DNA of 64,000 nucleotides from Proteles cristata cristata (lineage: Eukaryota > Chordata > Mammalia > Carnivora > Hyaenidae): the NCBI GenBank assembly GCA_017311185.1, contig JAESUZ010002608.1:372001-436000 (forward strand). Direction: 5' to 3'. The notes under the pieces were generated by a model, which worked only from the letters and a program-made list of their open reading frames with translations, did no database searches and was not told where the DNA came from. Made by a program: the position numbers and the translations under genes. Below are positions 1 through 11,400 of the stretch, piece after piece (position 1 is the first letter of the stretch; each line of letters starts with the position of its first letter).

Positions 1-1049
1 AGAGAGCAATATAACGAATACCCACATATTGACCACCTTGCTTGGTCCACAAGTTTGGCCATATTTGCCCTAGATTCTGTTTAAGCACCTTATATGTTTT
101 CTCCAGTCTCGATCCCCTTTCTCCTTCCCCATGGATAACCATTCTCCTAAATTTTATCATTCCCATGCAGGCTTTTATAATATTTATGTGTCTGTAAAAA
201 TGTATCTGATATTGCTTTGTATGTTTTTAAACCTTAAAAAGAGGGACTTATTCTAGGCTTTCCCATGAGCATGGAATTAAAAATGTAAAGCAGAAAAGGG
301 TGTTTTAGGAAGGGGATAGTGGCCTCCAGTGTTAGATAGTAGAAACAGGCCAAATAAGATCAGGAGCTGCAGAGGCCTGCTGGACCTCACACCACGGAGA
401 TCTCTGGTTCCTCAGCAGGCAGCGGCGGGGGCGACAGACCCCAGACGCAGCAGGCTGGGACAGAGGCAATGAGGATGTGAAGACAACTCCTTCAAGAAGC
501 CTGGCTGTGAAAAGAGGAGAGGGTAGCAGAGAGAAGCAACAGCCAGTAGGTTCTAACACCAAGAATGAGCTGAGTAGTACAAATGACTATATAGGAAGTT
601 CACACTGAAGGGAGTTTTGCACGGGCATAAAGCAAAGACAGCTGGATGATGGGATCTTGAGCCCAGGTGGCAGGACAGGATCTTGATAAGGTGGGAGCAG
701 CCCCTTTTCAATTAACAGGAGAAAAGGAGGGGAGGGAAGTGTAGATCATCAGTTCTCAGGCTTGAATTTGGACCAGAGGACTTATAAACACAGGACTGCA
801 CCTACTTCAGCAGCTGGTCTGAGAATTTGCATCTCTATCAAATTCCCAGATGATGCTGATGCTACAGGTCCTGGGACTTCACTTTGAGGACCACTGGTAA
901 GAAAAACTATAGACAGGCTGAAAGAAACTTGAGGAAGTTTCTAAGTTATGTCTTTATTGTCTCTGGGAAATTGTAGGTAAGGTCACGTGCTAAAAATGGA
1001 GTGAGGAGGTAATGGTGAAATCAAAAGTGTAAGGAGAGTAAAAACTTCC
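1..1049. other. PSTPIP2 intron 9, left part
   Basis: Intronic sequence left of exon 9. No exon for the next PSTPIP2 segment was recognised here. Apart from a MER5A-like relic at about 748-898 the stretch shows no gene, and its short open frames lack any recognisable protein. Confidence 0.6.
748..898 (+). mobile_element. MER5A-like hAT-Charlie DNA transposon relic
   Basis: The core GAGAATTTGCATCTCTA followed by TTCCCAGATGATGCTGATGC and TTTGAGGACCACTGG matches the MER5A non-autonomous hAT family as I remember it. The AGTTCTCAGGCTTG start mirrors the end, as expected of terminal inverted repeats. It is an old immobile relic. Confidence 0.75.
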
Positions 1050-1235
1050 CTTTTTTAATGTTTATTTATTTTTGAGAGTGCCAGCAGGGGAGGGGCAAGG
1101 AGAGGGGACAGAGGATCCGAAGTGGGCTCTGCGCTGACAACAGAAAGCCCAATGCAGGGCTGGAACTCTCGAACCTAGAGGTCATGACCTGAGCCAAAGT
1201 CAGACGCTCAACCAACTGAGCCACCCAGGTGCCTG
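1050..1235 (-). mobile_element. CAN-SINE, antisense copy
   Basis: T-rich start, TTTATTTATTTTTGAGAG, then GAGCCACCCAGGTGCC, the reverse complement of the tRNA-like head. Flanks AGTAAAAACTT (left) and AGTGAAAACTT (right) look like a slightly decayed target-site duplication. It lies in intron 9, sense to PSTPIP2. Confidence 0.9.
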
Positions 1236-1615
1236 AGTGAAAACTTCTAGCTCACTTTCTGTCTATCACCTTGCATTCTTCTCACTGGATAGCAAGTTCA
1301 GGCAAGGCTCTTGAAAAATAATCACTTAATCAGCCATGAACTGATTCAGCTATTTCATGTTTTCACTAACTAAACATTAGAGGAAGTCCTTGAACAGAGT
1401 CGGACACATTGGTCAGGACTGGGATGGGCAGAAAAACGAGGTTTGGAGGAAAACATTCTGGTACCTTCCATCTTACACTTACATTTCTGATTTTTAAATT
1501 TGGCCTGAAGCATTTCTCTGAGAACTGGGGCCCTGTAATAAGGTGGTGCATCTCTGGCAAAGTGGGCTACCCAATTTCTCAGAGGAAGACCCATCCCCTC
1601 CCAAGCAGCCGGTAC

Positions 1616-1695
1616 CTCACAGGCCTTGATGTGCTCGCTCTGCCAGTCTTCGCGGACTTTGTCCAGAAGGTTGATGTGCATCATGTACGCCTTGT
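1616..1695 (-). CDS. PSTPIP2: PSTPIP2 exon 9 (F-BAR helix)
   Basis: 80 bp exon encoding DKAYMMHINLLDKVREDW then QSEHIKACE, about residues 188-214, the D codon being completed from exon 8. Acceptor CCACTGCAG precedes ACAAGG, and donor GAG|GTACCG follows. The donor lacks G at +5. Compared with my memory of the human protein, the middle reads HINLLDKVRED rather than HIGTLDKVREE, conservative changes in an F-BAR helix. Start phase 1, end phase 0. Confidence 0.95.
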
Positions 1696-2619
1696 CTGCA
1701 GTGGAGGGCAACGGCCTGGATTCAGAAATCAGGCAGGTGCGCGCCACGCAGAACTACTGCCCAGCTCACCCCAGATGGCAGACAGCACTCGCCAAAGTCA
1801 CACTTAGCTCACAAGACCCCACGGAGCTCTGAACAATGGGAGGCCATATCCATCTCTCCCTCTCATAACATCTTTGTAAAATAAACACTTTCTTTTTAGA
1901 CATTAAACCAAGTCAATTAGCAAGAAATGGGTCAAAGGGGAAGAAAAAAAAAAGGGAAATGCTTCAAGGAAGGAGAAAGAATGTTGACAGGAACTTCAGC
2001 CAGGGTTCTCTTTGGCTAATTCAACCTCAATAGTTTCCACCCATTTCCATTTTCAGGAAGATTATTCAGTGAGAGGTACAGAGAACTATCAAGTTACTTT
2101 GGCTTTGGATTTAGAGATTTCTTAAGTAACCATGGTCATGAGAGCCTTGTCTCCTGCAGGGTACTCTGGGATTAGAAGGCTCTGCAAACACCTGGCTTGG
2201 ATCCCAGACTTCATCCATGACAAGGCCTCGAAACATGCTGTTTCCTTCATAGTAGATAAGACTTATCAGGGCTGAAATGGGTTTTTTAGACAGATGTTCC
2301 TAATAAATCAGAGTGAGCATCTGATTACAAAGCAGCTGTCACATGACCACTGCGCCCCCCTCCCCCCCCATTCAATTACAAGGCCCAAGACCTAAGCAGA
2401 CAGTGACCAGAACCTAATGGCTCACTTTCCCAGGTCCTAATATACCTTATCTCCCTCCCTGTCCTCCCTTCCTCCCTTCTTCCCTCCTGATATTTTGTTA
2501 ATCCCGCTGTCTGTCCATCATTCTTATATGATATATAAAAATACCTTTCCAGACAGATTCAGTATAATGTCAGCCCTGTCCCCACAAGTTTCCCGCATCC
2601 CTGGGAGCAGCCCCCTCAC
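1696..2619 (-). other. PSTPIP2 intron 8
   Basis: About 0.92 kb between exons 8 and 9 with GT-AG ends. A T-rich stretch follows 1861, and CT-rich runs occur near 2341-2370 and 2450-2490. No SINE and no other gene were recognised. Confidence 0.85.
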
Positions 2620-2665
2620 CTGAGTCTTCGACTGCAGTCTTCGAAGTTGCCAGTTTCACGAAAAG
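2620..2665 (-). CDS. PSTPIP2: PSTPIP2 exon 8
   Basis: 46 bp exon encoding LFVKLATSKTAVEDS plus the first base of the next codon, about residues 173-187. The acceptor is GTGTCCTCACAG and the donor is CAG|GTGAGG, close to consensus. The residues are identical to the human segment as I remember it. Exons 8 and 9 together are 126 bp, so their joint loss would keep the frame. Confidence 0.95.
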
Positions 2666-3229
2666 CTGTGAGGACACACAAAGAACGAGAGAGATGAGGA
2701 GTGCTGGGTGGAGCTCCCCCAGGCAAAACAGACTAGAAAGCAATGGCTGTGAAGAGATCCATGTAATCCTCATCTTACCTGTGTTTCTCTCAGCAAATCA
2801 TTCAACTTGCCCTCTAACGTTACCATTGGAAAAGGCCATCAAGCATCTTGCCCTACGGTTTCCTAAAGACACACCCCTGCTCTCTGGTTGCGGACAATCT
2901 TCAGCAGATTCCATGGAATGGACAATGCAACCAAGCAGGAGGTGGCCTGCCTACAAAGAATACTTCAGTTTTGTAGAAAGATGAAAAAACCAAAATCCTC
3001 TCCCCTACTTCCTATCACCCCACTCCCTTCCCCATGGCCGTGCTTCTCCAGCTCCTCTCGAACCCCAAAACTGTGACAAGGGACATTTGGGGTCAGAGGA
3101 TCCTGACAGCCCAAAGTAAGATATTGCCAGGGACTCAGGATGCAGGTCTTTTTCATTAACGTTAGCAATTGGCTTTAGGTTCAAATACACAACTCTCAGA
3201 TTTTTCAGGCTGTTGGCTCGCACAGGTAC
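2666..3229 (-). other. PSTPIP2 intron 7
   Basis: About 0.56 kb, the shortest complete intron here, with GT-AG ends. No repeat family and no gene were recognised in it. Confidence 0.85.
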
Positions 3230-3328
3230 CTTTTCCTGCTGCTTTGGGTTCACTGTGTTGGCGCTCCGATGGACAGCCTGTTCTGCTTCATCTTTGTCTC
3301 GGCATTTCTGCACATAGGTCTTCTTTGC
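3230..3328 (-). CDS. PSTPIP2: PSTPIP2 exon 7
   Basis: 99 bp, 33 whole codons (phase 0 to 0), beginning AKKTYVQKCRDKDEAEQAV and ending NPKQQEK, about residues 140-172. The acceptor is AACAACAAAG and the donor is AAG|GTACCT, weak at +4 and +5. The start reads KKTYVQK where I remember human KKNYEQK, so an acidic residue is replaced by valine. The segment belongs to the long coiled-coil arm of the F-BAR dimer. Confidence 0.95.
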
Positions 3329-3679
3329 CTTTGTTGTTAAGCATCAAAAGAGGAGCAAAACAGGTAAGAAGAATGTGAGTCAGCAAAGCAGCAGCCCCAG
3401 GCCACTGAGTCCAGCAAAGGACAGGGCGCTCCGGTTAGCGCCGTGATCACTGCTAGATGGTGGGCACCCCAGCAGCAAAGGCTCTTGCTTATCTATGTGT
3501 GGAAGGGCTCTCTAGCCCTTTTCCAAACCACGCATGTGGTGGCAACCCGATCAAGGAAGTAATAACTCCAATTCGGCAAACACGAAGTAAAAACCCATTT
3601 AAAAACTGACTGAAACAAAAGATGGGATTTGAAATACACAAAATCAAAATATGTATGTAACTATAAGGTGTATAATCTA

Positions 3680-3897
3680 GGGATGCCTGGGTGGCTCCGC
3701 ACCTTAAGCGGCCGACTTTGGCTCAGGTGATGATCTTGTGGTCCACGGGTTCGAGCCCTACGTCAGGCTCTGTGCTGACAGCTCAGAGCCTGAAGCCTGC
3801 TTTGGATTCTGTGTCTCCCTCTCTCATTGCCCCTTCCCCACTCATGCTCTGGGTTTTTTTTTTTCTCTCTCTCTCTCTCAAAAATGAATACACATTA
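3680..3897 (+). mobile_element. CAN-SINE
   Basis: GGATGCCTGGGTGGCT head, CTCAGAGCCTG body, CT-rich run and an AAAAATGAATACACATTA tail. Its tail was the landing site of the next SINE, at 3912. Confidence 0.92.
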
Positions 3898-3911
3898 GAA
3901 AACAATTTTGA

Positions 3912-4139
3912 GGGGCGCCTGGGTGGCTTAGTCGGTTAAGCGTCCGACTTTCGCTTAGGTCATGATCTAGCGGTTCGTGGGTTCGAGCCTCGCGTCGGGC
4001 TCTGTGCTGACTGCCAGCTCAGAGCCTGGAGCCTGTTTCAGTCTGTGACTCCCTCTCTCTCTGACCCTCCCCTGCTCACGCTGTCTCTCTATTCTAGAAA
4101 TAAATAAAAAAAAAATAATTAAAAATATAAAAAAAAAAA
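3912..4139 (+). mobile_element. Young CAN-SINE, CTTTCGCTTAGG subfamily
   Basis: Full-length copy with the diagnostic words GGCTTAGTCGG, ACTTTCGCTTAGGTC and CTAGAAATAAATAAA. It sits between perfect 14-bp duplications GAAAACAATTTTGA at 3898-3911 and 4140-4153, so it is a clean insertion at the end of the older SINE. Confidence 0.96.
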
Positions 4140-4243
4140 GAAAACAATTTTGAAGAAATATGTGTAATCTACCGTTTATGTAACATAACTCTCAGAACTT
4201 AGATGCAATCACTTGACATAGTAATTATAATTATGCTTCGATA

Positions 4244-4464
4244 GGGCGCCTGGGTGGCTTAGTCGGTTAAGCATCCGACTTTCGCTTAGGTCATGATCTC
4301 GCGGTTCGTGGGTTCGAGCCGCGTCGGGCTCTGTGCTGACTGCCAGCTCAGAGCCTGGAGCCTGTTTCAGTCTGACTCCCTCTCTCTCTGACCCTCCCTG
4401 CTCACACTGTCTCTCTCTCTCTCTCCTAGAAATAAATAAAACATTTAAAATAAATAAATAAATA
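4244..4464 (+). mobile_element. Young CAN-SINE, CTTTCGCTTAGG subfamily
   Basis: Same subfamily words as the copy at 3912. Flanks ATAATTATGCTTCGATA (4227-4243) and ATAATTACGCTTCGATA (ending 4482) form a target duplication with one mismatch. Confidence 0.95.
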
Positions 4465-4593
4465 AATAATTACGCTTCGATATTCTAATGTATCCACTGT
4501 AGCAGGTGACAAGGGCATGGATCCCATCAACTCTGTCACTCAAGAATAGCCATGCTCCCTTTTGATTTAAAGAAATCTGTTTTAGCTAGTTTA

Positions 4594-4651
4594 CTTTTTT
4601 ATTTTTATATTTTAAGTTTATTTTGAGAGAGAGAGCATGCATGGGAGGTGG

Positions 4652-4695
<44 letters not shown>

Positions 4696-4815
4696 CAGAA
4701 GCAGGCTCCACACCAGCAGCACGGAGCCCGATGTGGGCTTGAACTAATGAACTATAAGATCATGACCTGAGCCGAAACCAAAGATCAGGCACTTAACCGA
4801 GTCTCCTAGGCGCCC
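4594..4815 (-). mobile_element. CAN-SINE, antisense copy with expanded GA run
   Basis: T-rich start, long GA run (about 4648-4693), GATCATGACCTGAGC and a decayed head ending in GGCGCCC. Flanks CTGTTTTAGCTAGTTTA and CTGTTTTAACTAATTGA are a diverged duplication. Confidence 0.9.
4648..4693. repeat. (GA)n microsatellite inside a SINE
   Basis: An uninterrupted GA run of about 23 units, grown from the CT-rich segment of the surrounding antisense SINE. Confidence 0.95.
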
Positions 4816-4844
4816 CTGTTTTAACTAATTGAAAAGTAGACCCC

Positions 4845-5066
4845 GGGGGCACCTGGGTGGCTCAGTCGGTTAAGTGTCCAACTTCAGCTCAGGTCATGAT
4901 CTCACAGTCCATGGGTTCAAACTCACGTCGGGCTCTGTGCTGACAGCTCAGAGCCTGGAGCCTGCTTCAGATTCTGTGTTTCCCTCTCTCTCTGACCCTT
5001 GCCTGCTCACACTGTCTCTCTTCTCTCTCACAAATAAATTTTAAAAACATTAAAAAAATTTTTTTA
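4845..5066 (+). mobile_element. CAN-SINE
   Basis: GGGCACCTGGGTGGCTCAGT head to an AAATTTTTTTAAA tail. Flanks AAAAGTAGACCCC (4832-4844) and AAAAGTAGACCCT (5067-5079) are the duplication. Confidence 0.95.
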
Positions 5067-5535
5067 AAAAGTAGACCCTGGTCTATCCTATGCTATCATT
5101 ACTACTATTAGTATGAAAACAGTTCTCAAACTATATAGTTAGCAAATCAAATAGTTTCCTGTTTCAACTGCTGAAGTGAAGACTTAATTTGTTCAAACAA
5201 AGGAAAGCTGTGAGTCAGCTAATAAATAATAATGCTGATGCCCCCAAAACTGCCTAAGAATGAAGACTCCTTTGCAGAGATGGTTTGTGCTCATCAAATA
5301 TTTCATGTGCATTCTTGCATTTCTCGGCATCCTCTGCAACTCAGCTAAAGTTAACCTTCCAGTAAAAAACCATACCATTCTCTACATATGCTACACACAC
5401 ATAGAAGTTTCATAATTTTTCAAAATTGTAAGCACATAAGATATTCATGAAACAATTTCTTTTGTAACAATATATAATAGACATTTCTCTATATCAAGCA
5501 TGATCCTTATAGCTGAACATTTCAGTGATTGTAAA

Positions 5536-5548
5536 TACACACACACAA

Positions 5549-5586
<38 letters not shown>
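5536..5586. repeat. (CA)n microsatellite
   Basis: An ACAC run with one AAAT interruption near 5548, followed by about 18 uninterrupted CA units. It is likely to vary in length. Confidence 0.97.
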
Positions 5587-5587
<1 letters not shown>

Positions 5588-5768
5588 CTATAACTTTAAC
5601 TCTCTATCGGTGAATACTTATCTTGTTTCCCATTTTTTAAAACATAAAAATATTCTGATTTTGTTTTGGGTAGTATGAATTTATCTATATAGGTCAAATT
5701 CCTAAAAGTGTAATTGTTTGGTAAAAGAATATGTATATGTCCAACTTCCTTCCAAAATGACCACACCA

Positions 5769-5970
5769 GGGGCACCTGGGTGCTCAGTCGGTTAAGCATC
5801 CAACTTTGGCTCAGGTCACGATCTCACGTTTGTGGGTTCGAGCCCCATGTCAGGCTCTGTGCTCAGCTCAGAGCCTGGAGCCTGCTTCAGATTCTGTGTC
5901 TCCCTCTCTCTCTGACCCTCCCCTGCTCATGTTGTCTCTCTCTCTCAGAAATAAATAAAAACATTAAAAA
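5769..5970 (+). mobile_element. CAN-SINE
   Basis: GGGGCACCTGGGTGCTCAGT head and CTCAGAAATAAATAAAA tail. Duplications AAAATGACCACACCA (5754-5768) and AAAATGACCATACCA (5971-5985). Confidence 0.95.
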
Positions 5971-6218
5971 AAAATGACCATACCAACTGATACTCCCACC
6001 AGTAGTGTAGGGAGTGAATTTCCTCACTCTTACCGACACCAACCTTGGACCATATGCCTGAGATTTTATAATATCACAGGAGAAAATGTCAGAAAATAAA
6101 TGAAATTGTTTTATTTGTATTTATTTCATGACCACTAAGGTGGTATGTCCTTTCTACTTCATGTCTTTTACCTGCTTTTCTATTGCAGCATTCTTTATTT
6201 TCAGTGGATTCTTGTTCA

Positions 6219-6427
6219 GTTTTTTAATGCTTATTTTATTTTTGAGAGAGAGAGACAGAGCACAAGTTGGGGAGGGGCAGAGAGAGAGGGAAACACAGAA
6301 TCTGAAGCAGGCTCCAGGCTCTGAGCTGTCAGCACAGAGCCAGATGCAGGGCTTGAATCCATGAACCACGAGATCATGACCTGGGGAGAAGTTGGATGCT
6401 CAACCAACTGAGCCACCCAGTCACCCC
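6219..6427 (-). mobile_element. CAN-SINE, antisense copy
   Basis: TTTTTTAATGC start, GA-rich run, GGCTCTGAGCTGTCAGCACA, then GAGCCACCCAGTCACCCC. No clear flanking duplication remains. Confidence 0.92.
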
Positions 6428-6713
6428 TTTTTCAATTGGTTTTTAAGAGCTCAGTCTATATCAGGACCACTATCCAGCTATCAGCTATATTTGCATATAT
6501 TTGAAAAATATATACAAATATTTTTCTCCATTTGTTATCTCTCTTGAAACCGTGTATAAGATATTTTTCCTTTTGCTCTAAAGTAGTCTTAAATATTAAT
6601 GTTGTCAGTCATCAATCTTCCTCTACCCTGCTTTATTTTTTAATATGCCGTATTAAATATGTTTTCTCTGTTGCTACATATTCATAAAGGTCACATAACT
6701 AATCTTTTTCCAT

Positions 6714-6926
6714 TTTTTTAATGTTTTATTTACTTCTGAGAGACAGAGAGAGACAGCATGAGCAGGGGAGGATCAGAGAGAGAGGGAGACACAGAATCTG
6801 AAGCAGGTTCCAGGCTCTGAGCTAGATGTCAGCACAGAGCCCAACACGGGGCCCAAACCCACAAACCATGAGATCATGACCTGAGTCAAAGTTGGATGCT
6901 TAACTGACAGAGCCACCCAGGTGCCC
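6714..6926 (-). mobile_element. CAN-SINE, antisense copy
   Basis: TTTTTTTAATGTTTTATTTA start and GAGCCACCCAGGTGCCCC end. Flanks TCTTTTTCCATTTTT and TCTTTCTCCATTTTT form the duplication. Confidence 0.93.
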
Positions 6927-8061
6927 CTCTTTCTCCATTTTTGAGTCATTGAATAATTTATAATTTTCCTGACTTTAGGAGTGAATAAGTTCATGCCTTT
7001 ACTTTTCTTTTTTAGGATGATTTCCTAAACGTAGAGTCTTAGATTCTTAGTATAAGATTGAGGGGATATGATCACATTATGGCTCTAAAAACATATCACA
7101 AAATATTTTTTTAAAGGTTATACATACAAGCTTCTGAGAAGATGGAAAGACGTAATTTTCCCTATTCCTCCACATAAGAACAATTACAAACCCTGGACAT
7201 TCTGTATAAAACAAACATAAGACTCTGAAAGGTGGAGAGAAGGCAGACTGGCTGGCAACCCTGGTCTGAGAAGGGTGACCAACCAGTAAGTTCTCTTGGT
7301 TTTCTTTTTGCCTCATATGTCACAGACTGAGTGCCAAAGAAGCAGGCAACCAAAATAGCAATGAGTAAAAACAAGAAGTCCCAACAAAAACCTACCCGCT
7401 CTAGTCATAAGACCAGAAAAGGGACAGGCTACCAGGAGAGAAACTTTTAGCAAATAACCATTCTACTGCAGCCAAGCACCACCTAAAAAAACTGAAGCCT
7501 CCCCCACCCACCACACATCCAGCAGAGGACAAATAGGAGTCTAGACTTCCACTCTCACCAAGCTATAATGAGATGTCCCACCTCCCTGCCAACATGGTGT
7601 CAGAGAAGGACAAATAGGGAACTGGAACCTCCATTCCTACTGGTAGGTAACAGCCCTACACATAATGCTGTGGAAACCATGTCAGCAGCCTGGAGTCCTA
7701 CCGCCCCTGCCTGGCAGTCACAGGTGTCCCCTCTGCCTGCTGGGCTGATGTCAAGAGAAGGTCTAGTGGAGGGTCAGAACTTTAACTACTTCCCCATAGT
7801 AACACGGCCACACTGACCTGTGCTTTCAGTGGAGGCCAACAGGGGAAACCTGGATTAGTACCCCTATATAGGAGTAATGAGTCAAGAGACCTCACTGTCC
7901 CCTGCTAGAGGTGTCAGAATCATCCAGCTAAAACAGAATGTTTAAATAAGATCTAGAGTCATGTAACATAATACCTAAAATGTCCAAAACCAAATTACTA
8001 TCACTAATCATACCAAGAACCAGGAAGATCTGAAACTGAGTGGAGAAAAAAGGGGCCTTCA

Positions 8062-8284
8062 GGGGCACCTGGGTGGCTCAGTTGGCTAAGCGTACGACTT
8101 CAGCTCAGGTCATGATCTCACGGTTCATGGGTTCAAGCCCTGCGTCGGGCTCTGTGCTGACAGCTAGCTCAGAGCCTGGAGCCTGCTTCAGATTCTCTCT
8201 CTGACCCTCCCCTGCTCACACTGCTTCTCTCTCTCTCTCTCTCTCTCTTTTGTGATTTTATAAATAAAATCATAAAAGAAAATT
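8062..8284 (+). mobile_element. CAN-SINE
   Basis: GGGGCACCTGGGTGGCTCAG head with a CT-rich run to about 8248. Weak flanking duplication AAGGGGCCTTCA versus AAAGGTCTTCA. Confidence 0.93.
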
Positions 8285-8640
8285 TAAAGGTCTTCAATAG
8301 ATGCCAACATCAAGATTTCAGAGATTGTTAAAATTACCTGACAAAGATTTTAAAGGAGCCATCATAAAAATTCAATAAGCAATTATAAACACACTTAAAT
8401 GAAAAAATAGATGATCTTGGCAAAGAAATAGAAAAACTCAGCAAATACATAATAGTTATAAAGAAGAACCAAATGGAAATTACAGAACTAAATAAATACA
8501 CTAATGGAGATTAAAAAACTCAATGGATGGGCTTCAGAATGGAAAAGATAGAAGAAAGAATCAGTGAAGTGGAAGATAGAGCAATAGAAATTACCTAATC
8601 TGAACAACAGAGAGAAAAATAGTCTGAAAAAATGCATAAA

Positions 8641-8835
8641 TGGGACACGCAGGTGGATCAGTGGGTTAAGTGTCCAACTCTTGCTTTCAGCTCAGGTCAT
8701 GATCACGATTCCGGAGATCGAGCCCTGCATGGGCTGTCAACATGGAGCCTGCTTAATATTCTCTCTTGCCCTCTCTGTCTGCCCCATCCGGCTCATTCTC
8801 TCTCTCCCTCTCTCAAGAAAACTGAACTTCAAAAT
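8641..8835 (+). mobile_element. Diverged CAN-SINE
   Basis: TGGGACACGCAGGTGGATCA head and TCTTGCTTTCAGCTCAGGTC, a lower-identity and older copy. The flank AAATGCATA occurs at 8630 and again at 8836. Confidence 0.88.
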
Positions 8836-9405
8836 AAATGCATAGCACCTCATGGACCTTTGGGACCATAACAAAAGATCTCACACATTCACGTCCTTGC
8901 AATCCAAGGAAAGGAGGGCGAGCTGAAAAAGCACTTGAAGACATAACAGCTGAAAACTTCCCAAATCTGACAAAGGATATAAAACTACAGATTCAAGAAA
9001 CTGATCAAACCCCAAACAAAAAAAAACCAAAGAAATCTATGATAGGATACAAAGGTGAACTTCTGAAAACTAAAAAAACAAGCAAAAACAAAAAAATTTA
9101 AAAAGAAAGAAAGAAAACGTCTTAAAACATAAATGACACTTCACATTTTCCTGTAAAGAAAAACCTATAACCAGTAAAAACAGCCTTTGACACTGAAAGG
9201 GAAATCAAGACATTCTCAGATGAAGAAAAACTAAAAGTATTTGTCACTAGTAGACCATCCTGAATATGGCTAAGTCCTCTAAGCAAAGTAAACTATAGAA
9301 GAGGAAACTTTGGAACATCAGGAGGAAAAAAAGGACACAGCAAGAAAAAAATGAATTAATACAATAGTCTTCCCTTTTCTTGAGTTTTCTAAATAATTTT
9401 TGATA

Positions 9406-9636
9406 GGGGCACCTGGGTGTCTCAGTCAGTTAAGCATCCAACTTCGGCTCAGGTCATGATCTCACAGTTCGTGGGTTCAAACTCCGCGTCAGGCTCTGTG
9501 CTGACAGCCAGCTCAAAGCCTGGAGCCTGCTTCAGATTCTGTGTCTCCCTCTCTCTCTGACCCTCCCCTGCTCACGCTGTCTCTCTCTCTCCTTCTCAGA
9601 AATAAATAAAACATTAAAAAAATTTTTTAATAAAAA
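9406..9636 (+). mobile_element. CAN-SINE
   Basis: GGGGCACCTGGGTGTCTCAG head and AGAAATAAATAAAACATT tail, with a perfect 14-bp duplication AATAATTTTTGATA at 9392-9405 and 9637-9650. Confidence 0.96.
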
Positions 9637-10556
9637 AATAATTTTTGATAGTCGAAGCAAAACTTATAACACTAGCATGGCTCTGCAGGCAGGCAGAAGA
9701 GATAGTTAAGAAACTTGTATTTCACTAGGACTTTCTGTTGAATTGTGAGAAGCCTCGCCCCAGATTACTCAAAACATAGAAGGTGTGGGAACATCCATGT
9801 ATGGACCGATGCTATTTCTGTAATTACACTAACATCATTCCCTATTTCACAGTTGCTTTGGATGTGCCATGCATCACAGAAAAAAAAAAAAATGACGCAA
9901 AGCAGACTGCATATGCCATCGACATTGGTGACATTTTCTTTTGTAACTGGGTTACCAGACACCATGTCACAGTCATAGAACATCATGATGATACTTCTGT
10001 ACAAATATGAAATCATGGATGTTTCAGTAACAGGTCACTGTGTCCAGAGTGAACAGATTCAGGAAAGCTAGAGGGAGGGCCCTGTAATTTGTCTTAGCTC
10101 TGTCTTGTTTAGCGTTGTTGTGTTTTTTTTTTAATAGATTACTTAAGGAAGGCTTTTACAGTTTTCAGATCTTGAAACAGGAAGGGCTCACTCAGTAAAA
10201 TAGGTAAGAAACCAAGATTCAAAATAGTCACAGGGGGAGAAGCTCACATCCAACAAGGTAAATGGCATGTGGTATAGACGCTTTTGTGTCTTGACCTGAA
10301 ATATTTAAGTTGACTTGTAGACTTTCCCATGTTATCAGAAAGTCACCATCATTTTGTTTCGTCTCTCTTGTTCCATCCTTAGTCTTTCCAAGGCCTTAAA
10401 AAAAAGGAAAGTCAAACTCCTCAAGGTTGTTTTCCCAAGCTACTGCACCGATCCATACTATTATTTAAGTATTATTTTCAGGAATATGCTCATATACAGC
10501 ACAGGATTTCAGAAAATGTCACCATGGCAAAAAGAAGGCAATAAACTGAGACTCAC

Positions 10557-10619
10557 ATCCATAGTTTTCTTGAACTGTAAGTTCCTTTGTTTATGGGCAG
10601 CATCCATTATAAGCTCTGT
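10557..10619 (-). CDS. PSTPIP2: PSTPIP2 exon 6
   Basis: 63 bp, 21 whole codons (phase 0 to 0), TELIMDAAHKQRNLQFKK then TMD, about residues 119-139. The acceptor is CTCTTCACAG and the donor is GAT|GTGAGT, near consensus. The middle reads DAAHKQRNLQ where I remember human DAIHKQKSLQ, three mild changes. In-frame ends mean that skipping would remove 21 residues of the F-BAR arm without a frameshift. Confidence 0.95.
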
Positions 10620-10689
10620 CTGTGAAGAGAGGACAAGCACTATTAATAAAAACAAGTTACTGTTACTGCCAGCTTATCTTGAGGACTAA

Positions 10690-10850
10690 GTGTTCAACGT
10701 GGATTATCTCACTTAGTCCTCACACACCCAGAAGGTAGATGTGCTATTTATTATCCCCTTTTTACAAACAAGGAAACTGTAGCAGAGAGGCTAAACAAGC
10801 TGTCCAAGGTCTTCTGGCTGCTTAACGACAAGGCCCACCCTTGAACTTGG
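10690..10850 (-). mobile_element. MIR SINE relic, antisense
   Basis: ATCTCACTTAGTCCTCACA, TTATCCCCTTTTTACAAA and AGGAAACTGTAGCAGAGAGG match the reverse complement of the MIR core as I remember it. An old mammal-wide relic. Confidence 0.8.
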
Positions 10851-11249
10851 GCAGCGACCATTGAGAATCATTGGTCATCCTTGGATCTGTCTCTTCAGTA
10901 AACTTGGAATCAAGAAACTTAGGTTTCAAAAAGAATTTTAAAACTTTTGTTAAGGCACCACTCATATTTACTTATTCTGTAAGTCTATGTCAGCCCAATA
11001 AAATTAGGGACTCATAAATATTCACTCCTCCAGTAGCCATCAATAACACACCCTAAACCAGCAAGAAGCCCAGGCAGTATGCAGAGAAGAAATGTTTGTA
11101 GGACAGCCTAAAAAAGGTATTTTCCCCTTTATCCCAGCTAATCCAGGAAAGGTAAACTGCTCTGTTGAGTTCACATGGGAGCAGTGTCTTTGTTGTGGCT
11201 GTGATATTAACCCTTTCATTACTAAAAATAATGGTGCTAATATGTCTCA

Positions 11250-11400
11250 GGCCATTTATCAAGCATTATTATGTGCTAATCAGTTTTCATACATCACAAC
11301 CACTGTGAGTACTCTTATCCCCATTTTCTTAATAGTAAACTGAGGTGGATTAATTTACCCAAGCAAGTAGTAGAGTTGGGATTTGGGCACAGCCTGACTC
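11250..11400 (-). mobile_element. MIR SINE relic, antisense
   Basis: TTATCAAGCATTATTATGTG, CTTATCCCCATTTTC and AAACTGAGGTGGATTAA follow the reverse complement of MIR at low identity. Confidence 0.7.

Larger units (their letters stand above)
7100..9400 (+). mobile_element. Old L1M LINE fragment (5' and ORF1-side region)
   Basis: A-rich plus-strand sequence with L1-like words such as CAGATGAAGAAAAACTAAAA near 9218 and a long lysine-rich non-coding remnant. It is split by CAN-SINEs at 8062 and 8641. Reading frames are broken throughout. Family assignment is by memory of typical mammalian L1M text and the left edge is uncertain. Confidence 0.5.
3329..10556 (-). other. PSTPIP2 intron 6
   Basis: About 7.2 kb. 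It holds at least ten CAN-SINE copies, a CA microsatellite and an L1M fragment (about 7.1-9.4 kb). The stretches at 5080-5535, 5990-6215, 6430-6710 and 9650-10550 are AT-rich with no feature I can name. No other gene seen. Confidence 0.85.
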
